Assembly (NCBI GenBank): GCA_022496185.1
Contig: WTXG01000077.1
Coordinates: forward strand, 62,001 to 126,000
DNA from: Multifurca ochricompacta
Taxonomy: Eukaryota; Basidiomycota; Agaricomycetes; Russulales; Russulaceae
Reading direction: 5' to 3'
Length of the DNA stretch: 64,000 nucleotides
In this document: positions 57,478 through 64,000 of the stretch, piece by piece
How positions within the stretch are numbered: the stretch's first letter is position 1
Layout: each line of letters opens with the position of its first letter
Made by a program: the position numbers and the translations under genes
The notes under the pieces: model-generated
The model's database searches: none
Told to the model about the DNA's origin: nothing
What the model saw: only the letters and a program-made list of their open reading frames with translations

Positions 57478-59982
57478 TCATCCCTCCATATCCATATCAT
57501 ACTCATCTGTCGCAGGTGGCTCGAGCTCGGTTCTCGACAGCACAGAGTGGATGTACGGCGAACCATGCTTACGCGGCGAGAACGGTCGTGGCGTGTCTCG
57601 ACGTTTCATAATCATGCGTGCGATAAGCTGTGGCATGCTCACAATCGCGGTCTTGCCCGGTTTCAGCTTCGCCCCGCCCGCACGTTCGGTCACATCTGGA
57701 TCCTCGCCTAGCTTGAGACGCAGCAAGGCATGCAACTCGCGCCCACGTTCCTTCTCGCGCTTGCGCACGCGCCGCGCCTCCGCTCTGCGCGCTTCTGTGT
57801 ACAATAACCACATCCGAATCGTCTTCTCGTCGGACTCGTCTAGCTGCGCGGGTTCGCCAGGGGGGCCCTCGGTGCCATCGGCGTCGGCACCAGCACTCAC
57901 GCCGCCGCGCTCGTCGAAGTCGGCTAACTTTGAGGGCACGGGGGGTGCCATGGACAGTCGTCCCGCGAGAAGTTCTGCACGCTTCGCATGAAAGACTTCG
58001 TCTTCCTTTGCTTTGCGCTCTGAGACCCATGTACGACGGCGCGCGCTCTTGAGCTTCTCAAACTCAAGTGCGTCGACACGTGCGATAGCCTCCGGGGAAA
58101 AGCACAGATTTGGCTCGATCGCGTGTGTTTCAGAAGCTTCTGCGTGGTTCGATGACGCGGCTTGTATGGGCAAAAAGAGCCCGAGGCCACTCCCACGTGG
58201 AGGAGAAGGAGCCGACCATTCCGACACGGGAGTTTCGGAAACAATGAGACTGTTGTCCGGCTCCGCGCCGGGTAACGTTAACAGTGGCTGTCCAGCCAAA
58301 AGCGGGGATTGAGGGGGGGAGACGGGTGGGTCATGCATGGCTATATCCTCCGGGAGGTTTGCGAAGGTACGCCGAGATGGAGAGGAAGGGACGGGGGAAG
58401 TACCAAGAAAGTCCTCCTCCTCGTCATGGAGTTCCGGAAGCATGCGACGCATGGGTGAGGATGGAGCAACGTCCTCCTTGAAATCGTCCGAATCGTGGGA
58501 CGAATAGTCGAAGAAGTTGGTGTCATCAACATCCATGGATCCAAGGTCTAAGGTAACGCCAGAACCAAACTCTGCAGTAGCATAAGAACTAGGTATGCAA
58601 ACCGAGGGTGAGGGGGGGATCTCATCGTGACTCATGTCATCGAGCTCTTCAAAAAAGCTGGTGATGGGATTGGGTTCCTCCCCACTATTTTCATTCGTGG
58701 GCACAAAGCTGGCGCACTGTGGCATGTCGAACGTGGCACTCAAAGAGGGCCAGTTCCCAATGCTGTGACACGGCGTAATGAGGGAGTAAGCATCGCCATC
58801 TCTATGGCCAGTAGCTGGGTCCTCGAGACTGGTGGGAAGAAGGGGAAAGCGACGTCGTAACTGTAAAACGGGGCCCAGTAGACGAAGCTTGGGAAGAACG
58901 TGTGGACTATCGGGGTCAGGAAGGAGGAGATTGAGAGGGGAGGAGTCAACGAATAGGTTTCCGTTAGAGGATGGCAATGAGTAACCGAGAAGACCATCGG
59001 ACGGAGACGCATCGAAATTCGACGATGGGAAGAGGGTGTGGAACATTGGGAACCTGGCGCTTACGAGTCCATCTGGTGGCACCAATAATGGACGAAACTG
59101 CGGACAGTTTGACTCCACCCTGCAGTCTAGATCTCTTATGGATGAACTAGAGCCACCGCTTGAAACCGTTATCCGGTCGCCCTCCATGGCCTGGATGCCC
59201 AATGTGCCATGACGCGCAAGGGGTGAGACCAGTGATCGCGACAAGAGAGTTGACACCTCCAGGGTGCCTGCAGGTCGTGCGTCTGCATCATCAAGTGGAA
59301 GATCCCATGTTGGAAAAAGAGGAGTGAGTAAATCTGACGGGGGAGGTTCGTCTGGGGATGACGATGATGATTGGGAATCGCCGTCAGCGGGATCCGTCTC
59401 CATATCAAGGTCGAGGTCAGCGTCAGCGTCAGCATCTGTACGATCGTGAGTACAGCATAGAGCGGTAGCTTCTGGAAGCGCGTGTGGCACCATGGGAAAG
59501 GAGGGCGGAGGGGAGAGAGGAAGATCTTGGGTAGACGGATGTGACGTAAGAAGAGCTTCGGGGCGTTGTGTCAGTGGGGCAGGGGAACAAGGAAGGGTCA
59601 AAGGGTGAGGGAGGGAAGAGACGGAGGTACCACCAGTAACATGCGATGAGGAGTCCTCGCACAAGACGGGAAGTGGAACGGTGTGCTTTGGATCGGAGTC
59701 GGTTGGTGGGGGAGATGGATAGATATGTTCGAGTTCTTCGGTAGAAGGAGCCAACTTTGCCGGAGAGAAGTTCCAGATGCAGGTAGGATCAAACGTGGAA
59801 GAGTCGTGGGGTTTGGATATGCAGGTGCAGCGATTTGGGGTGTAATAGGATGACCAGAGATCGGAGGGCCAGGAGTGAGCGCTGAGATCGGGGTGCATGC
59901 CGGATTGAGTGGACGATGAAGGCGATGTTGAAAGAATCAAGCAATCTGAGGATGAAAAAAAGCCGTTGTTAACGAACGTCAT
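57478..59982 (-). CDS. 834-aa Ser/Pro-rich protein with MPQL motif
   Basis: Single uninterrupted frame from MTFVNNGFFSSSDCLILSTS. About residues 1-600 are low-complexity Ser/Pro/Asp-rich with acidic patches (DDMSHDEIPPSPS, HDEEEDFLGTSP, TDADADADLDLDMETD), as in disordered nuclear or scaffold proteins. The C-terminal ~230 residues are helical and charged: CFSPEAIARVDALEFEKLKS, RRRTWVSERKAKEDEVFHAK and RRAEARRVRKREKERGRELH look like coiled coil, followed by LLRLKLGEDPD and the motif KTAIVSMPQLIARMIMKRRD. The Agaricomycete proteins I recall with this tail are uncharacterised. It shares the MPQL motif with the gene at 37877-39262. The start is the only ATG upstream of the conserved region and follows a C-rich leader. 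No signal peptide or membrane segment seen. Confidence 0.7.
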   Translation of the reverse strand: MTFVNNGFFSSSDCLILSTSPSSSTQSGMHPDLSAHSWPSDLWSSYYTPNRCTCISKPHDSSTFDPTCIWNFSPAKLAPSTEELEHIYPSPPPTDSDPKHTVPLPVLCEDSSSHVTGGTSVSSLPHPLTLPCSPAPLTQRPEALLTSHPSTQDLPLSPPPSFPMVPHALPEATALCCTHDRTDADADADLDLDMETDPADGDSQSSSSSPDEPPPSDLLTPLFPTWDLPLDDADARPAGTLEVSTLLSRSLVSPLARHGTLGIQAMEGDRITVSSGGSSSSIRDLDCRVESNCPQFRPLLVPPDGLVSARFPMFHTLFPSSNFDASPSDGLLGYSLPSSNGNLFVDSSPLNLLLPDPDSPHVLPKLRLLGPVLQLRRRFPLLPTSLEDPATGHRDGDAYSLITPCHSIGNWPSLSATFDMPQCASFVPTNENSGEEPNPITSFFEELDDMSHDEIPPSPSVCIPSSYATAEFGSGVTLDLGSMDVDDTNFFDYSSHDSDDFKEDVAPSSPMRRMLPELHDEEEDFLGTSPVPSSPSRRTFANLPEDIAMHDPPVSPPQSPLLAGQPLLTLPGAEPDNSLIVSETPVSEWSAPSPPRGSGLGLFLPIQAASSNHAEASETHAIEPNLCFSPEAIARVDALEFEKLKSARRRTWVSERKAKEDEVFHAKRAELLAGRLSMAPPVPSKLADFDERGGVSAGADADGTEGPPGEPAQLDESDEKTIRMWLLYTEARRAEARRVRKREKERGRELHALLRLKLGEDPDVTERAGGAKLKPGKTAIVSMPQLIARMIMKRRDTPRPFSPRKHGSPYIHSVLSRTELEPPATDEYDMDMEG

Positions 59983-60872
59983 GGTTTTTCACCAATCTTT
60001 CGAACGGACAAGCGGGCAAATGAGCTGGATGTAAGGCGAAGAGGACAATAATGGTAAGCGCGAGGAAGATTTTTTTTTTTTTTGATTATGAAGGAATTGA
60101 TTGATGACTCACAGCAAAATAGAGTGAAAATTGATTGAGAGACTACAACATAGCTGAAAGCAAGCAAGAAAAAAAAACTGATGAAAGTGGAGAAGAAGAA
60201 GAGAGATGTCAGTAGGATGTAATGGTAAGCGGCGGTTAGTGGTGCCAATACCAGACGCGGTGTAAGCTGATAAAGTGAGAGTGAGAGTGTGAGTTGTGTG
60301 AGTGTGAGTGTGAGTGTGAGTGTGAATGTGAGTGAGTTATTGAGCGGAGTGGAGTGGGTGTATGCGGTCTATCCAAAGGACCCCGTGAGTATCCTAATTT
60401 TCACCCCTTAAATTCAAGGTTAATTACGTACAACATGTGTAAAAAGACAAACCAAAACCGTTGATTTCTCAAATGATAAATTGATGGTTAAAATAACAAT
60501 GTAAAAATAAATATATAAATAAAAGCAAAGGTACCCGGGGTACTAAAACTTGACACACCGTTTACTATTTATTTCTATTAACACCTTATTTTATTTCCTT
60601 CTTCCATTATTAACTTCCAAATTCCGCCTCGTGCCCTGCCCTTCAAACGGAGTGGAAACTCCACATTTCCATCAACACACAACACACAACACACAACACG
60701 CAACACACAAACAAAGGAATATTCCTTAATTCCTTCTTGCATCGCCTCACAACTCCCAAACACACCTCATCCATGCGTCCATCTGACTACCTTTCAAAGG
60801 CAGTCCTCAAGCGCCATTCACCTAATTCTCTTTCCTCTCACCTACACTGTCCGCGCCTCGTGCTTCCAATTA
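59983..60872. other. Intergenic region with G/T- and A/C-rich repeats
   Basis: GTGTGA-type degenerate repeats run from about 60280 to 60340 and ACACAAC repeats from about 60673 to 60715. T14 lies at 60069. The region contains the 3' end of the MFS gene and the promoter of the 834-aa gene; no gene of its own was recognised. Confidence 0.6.
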
Positions 60873-63515
60873 TCAATACTCGCTTTCAATCGAGTACCCC
60901 ACATCTACCCAGGCGCGCATCCGCTCTCCATAACGTATCGCAATACATAACAACCTGCCGACGAAAGCGCAGTCAGTACGCCGTAAGATAATGATAAAGA
61001 AGAATATCCTCCGCGGACAACTTACACAAAGCCTATCCACGCGACCGTAGCGGCAATCGCGTTTGTCGCCAGTACGCCAACACCGTTGATGAGCGGTAAA
61101 AACGATGCAGTCGCGAGGGCGGTAATACAGTGTCGAAGAGCGCTTTTGTCGTAAACGCCGCGCCGAAATAACAAAACAATTAGGAGCTCTTGTTACAGCA
61201 CGTGCAAAAAACTCCACACGACTTTACCTCGTGACCGCATACGCCTCTGCGCTCCGCCGGTGTAAGATATCAAGATTGTACGCCGCTATGGGCGTTAGAA
61301 CTACATCAGCCTTGTAATCCCACACATATTCATCGATTAGCCCAAACTGTATTCCTTCCCTCGTACGAGGGCGAGAATATGAGTTGTACGCACTCCTATT
61401 CCGCTCACGAACAGGCACGCCATATTGAGCAGGAGACCCGTCGTCCCTTCCACATATCGCGTGAAAACACCCGAGAGCAAGACAGAAACGGGAACGAGGA
61501 TCAGCGCGCCTGGCAGTGCAGCACGCAGCCGATCCTCGGGAACCCTGCGTCCGTTCCGCTTCTCTCTCCATCCCACCAGGGTGCGGTCCGATAACCGACC
61601 CGCCAATGGCGCACCTACTGTAATGTGCATGTAACATCCGTAAGTCAGCCTCCTCTCACCACGCAGAAAGAGAATAAAAAGAGTTGGGGGTTTTGGGGGG
61701 GAGGGGTGTGTGCGTGCGTGGAAGGGACAGACTTACGCGCACTTCCTAATCCTCCCGGAAGCAATAAGGCACCAATAAGCACCTCATTTTTGATGTTGTA
61801 ACGTGCGCCCTGCCGAGTTTTTTTGTTTATATAGATAGAAAAAAGGGGGAATGCGGGGCGGCGGCGGGGGGAACGTATAAAGACGACTTACGATGGTGTA
61901 CGACAGTGGTATAAGAAGGGCTAGAACGCGTGCCACGCAAATAAGCCCATAGCGTAAAAGGTTCGCTATGATAATAAACGCACCAAAGTTGGCACTCAAT
62001 GTAAATGCCCCTGCTAGGCACTATTTAAAAAAATATAAGCGAAGTCGCAACGACAAGGGGTGGGGAGGGAGGGGCGGAGGTGCGGAGGTGTGAAGGTGCG
62101 GAGGTGTGAAGGTGCGAAGGTGCAGAGGGAGATTAGAAACCAGCACATCCCAAAAGCTGTTTTTATTTTTGTTTTTTGGGAGGGGGCGGGGGAAGGGGGA
62201 GAGACTCACCACAGCGAGAACATTCGGGCTTCGGAAAATCGAAATGTGCATGAACGGATTCCGTAGCCAGGTCCGCCACGTGTCGATGGGCTCGCCGGCC
62301 TCGTGGAACTTGTCGATCCCACGCGTGCGCGGCCAGCTTGTCTCAGGTAGGAGAAGTAACACAGCCGCGAACAGGGACGCGCCACACAGGCCCAGGGCGA
62401 ATTGTAAAACGCGCCAGGAGGCATATCGGGCCGCCAATCCGCCGACGATAGGCGCGAGAGAGGGACCCATTAAGCTCGCCTGTTTTGAGTTTTATTTTCA
62501 TTTTTTTTTTATAATGAAATTTAACACATGTTGCGTGTGCATTTGTTGTACGTTTGGGAGTTTGGGAGTCGTGTGAGTTTTTGTGAGTGTGTGCGTGTGC
62601 GTGGGCATGTGCGCCATTCAGTTTATGTTTTTTTTTCCTAGCAAAGGGGGGGAGGAGGGAATGATGTGGTTATCGCTACTCACAGCGAAGAAAATTCCCA
62701 TGGCGGCGCCGCGCTGCTCCACCCCATAAATGTCGCTGATAACGCCGGCGCCCACGGACATCCCGCCACCGCCACCGAACGCCTGTACCACACGGAAGAT
62801 GATCAACTCTGAGGCTGAGCGCGCGAACGCAGCTCCCACAGAGCCTGCCGCGAAGATAGGCAGTACGATCAGATAGATGGGCCGTCTGCCATCTGTATAG
62901 TAAAGATCAGCGAGTGATTCCATCACCTCTCCACCGGGACAACGCGTGATGAACAGTTCTCCAAAAGAAGCTCTTCACATTAAGCCACGCCATATAGGTG
63001 GGCTGAATAGAGAACAAAAGGAAGGAAGACTTACAGAAGCCGGCGTAAGTCGACCACGTTAAGTTGCCGATCGCCCCGGAGACCATATAGAAACTGACCG
63101 CCAAGCTGCGAGCGTTTGAGTAAGAGCCAGCCCAGGATCATGGCCCACAAAAATATAATAAAGGCGTTGTAAGAGTGATGAGAACTTACTTGACGACGCT
63201 TCCTGTTGTGTGCAAATCGCGAGATATTTGAGGTATACAGGGAACAAAAGAACCTATAACAAACACTGTTTAGAGAAAAGGGGGGGGAGGGAGTTAGTCA
63301 GCAAAGAAGAGAAAGAAGAAAACGAGGCCACGTCAAGCGGAGAGCGAGTTACATGGGATCATTCCCGCTAATGAGACAAGGGTAAGTATCATTCGCTTTC
63401 GTGCGGGCGTGAAACGGTCATATATTGAAGTCTCGGGCTTCGTCTTGAGACCATACTCCAACGTGATAATCGTACTCTCATTCTGGGGAAGCAGAGGGGA
63501 GTTCTCGTAAGGCAT
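60873..63515 (-). CDS. MFS transporter, DHA-type
   Basis: Multi-exon (ten exons) major-facilitator transporter of about 500 aa, probably a proton antiporter of the drug/polyamine class in the plasma membrane; substrate unknown. It starts MPYENSPLLPQNESTIITLE with a hydrophilic N-terminus, then RKRMILTLVSLAGMIP, FVIGSFVPCIPQISRDLHT, SFYMVSGAIGNLTWSTYAGF and the motif-A region YGRRPIYLIVLPIFAAGS, FGGGGGMSVGAGVISDIYG, GPSLAPIVGGLAARYASWRV, LLLLPETSWPRTRG, GARYNIKNEVLIGALLLPGG, GAPLAGRLSDRTLVGWREKR, GALILVPVSVLLSG, LTPIAAYNLDILHRRSAEA, then ALATASFLPLINGVGVLATN and the C-terminus IRYGERMRAWVDVGYS. Introns are short and join in phase with canonical donors; the acceptor before ALRHCITALATASF (GACAAAAG) is least certain. 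Twelve membrane segments are expected. No defect was seen, unlike the gene block 50-57 kb. Confidence 0.85.
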
Positions 63516-64000
63516 GGGTAATCACGCGTGGAAAAGAAAGGGGATTGGGGGGGAGGAAGAGAGATGGGAAATGGGAGGGGTGGAAATAGATTAAACAGAG
63601 AAGCAGCACGCCATTTTGTATGTGAGCTGGTAAAGGCACGGCCTTCTTCTCGACTTGCGCAATATTAATTTGAGATGGACATTCATTCAATCTATCTTTG
63701 CGGCTCAGCGCTCGGGCGGCAGGTGGCTCCCCCCTGAGTAAGAGTGCGGGCCAGGGCTGCATGGTGCGTTTTAGTGAACGAGTGCTTGGAAGCACGACAT
63801 GAGGATAAGCGTTTTTTTTTAGCGGGAGAGAAGCAGCGGAAACGATCCTGTCTCTCCACGGGGAAGAGCGGGTCCATCTAAAACTGTTCAATATGATCAG
63901 CATCTCAGAAAAGCCAGACGTGATAAGGAATTTTTCTTATCCATCAAGGAGATCCATTGATCTGGTATGAGAGAAGATCACTAGAAGTACTGGTGGTCTA
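63516..64000. other. Upstream region of the MFS gene
   Basis: About 485 nt at the window edge holding the presumed MFS promoter. No TATA box or second gene could be identified with confidence. Confidence 0.5.

Overview
The window looks like nuclear DNA of a filamentous basidiomycete, most likely an Agaricomycete. Genes carry many short GT-AG introns (about 55-140 nt). The protein families seen are typical of mushroom-forming fungi: CHAT-domain proteases, OrdA-like cytochromes P450, a sedolisin, an RPA34.5-type Pol I subunit, a C2-domain family I know from Agaricomycetes, and MFS and C2H2 proteins. No rRNA, tRNA, CRISPR array, virus or intact transposon was recognised by eye.

Layout. 1-18,717 is a sparsely genic, microsatellite- and homopolymer-rich stretch with two genes: DBR1, the lariat debranching enzyme (3,324-5,489, seven exons, fully reconstructed), and a poly-Q C2H2 zinc-finger regulator of the Usv1/Rgm1/Rsv type (9,041-11,860), whose C-terminal half is open in two or three frames at once.

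18,718-32,257 is a large imperfect inverted duplication. Each ~6 kb arm carries a TPR-like/CHAT protease gene and a cytochrome P450 gene in convergent orientation with only 38 nt between the two stop codons. The ~1.5 kb spacer holds an RPA34.5-like gene. The two arms have decayed differently. The left CHAT gene has a C22 tract after its start codon, a 1-nt frameshift and a codon-scale deletion, while the right CHAT gene is intact (1,062 aa). The left P450 has a 68-nt frameshifting deletion. The right P450 lost a splice acceptor and the invariant ExxR arginine. A short promoter segment of the P450 genes is inverted in one arm relative to the other.

32,258-50,078 is mostly unannotatable sequence with a small spliced membrane-protein-like gene, an Agaricomycete-type protein of unknown function ending in an MPQL motif, an intact C2H2 protein, and a frame-broken C2H2 relative. 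50,079-57,030 holds a sedolisin, a PPM/PP2C-like pseudophosphatase and a C2-domain family gene, all recognisable but interrupted by single-nucleotide frame breaks. 57,478-63,515 is again intact: an 834-aa protein sharing the MPQL motif with the 38 kb gene, and a ten-exon MFS transporter of about 500 aa.

The genes do not form an obvious metabolic cluster. The most interesting unit is the duplicated CHAT/P450 pair and its reciprocal decay. The cluster of single-base breaks at 45-57 kb needs to be separated from assembly error before these genes are called dead.
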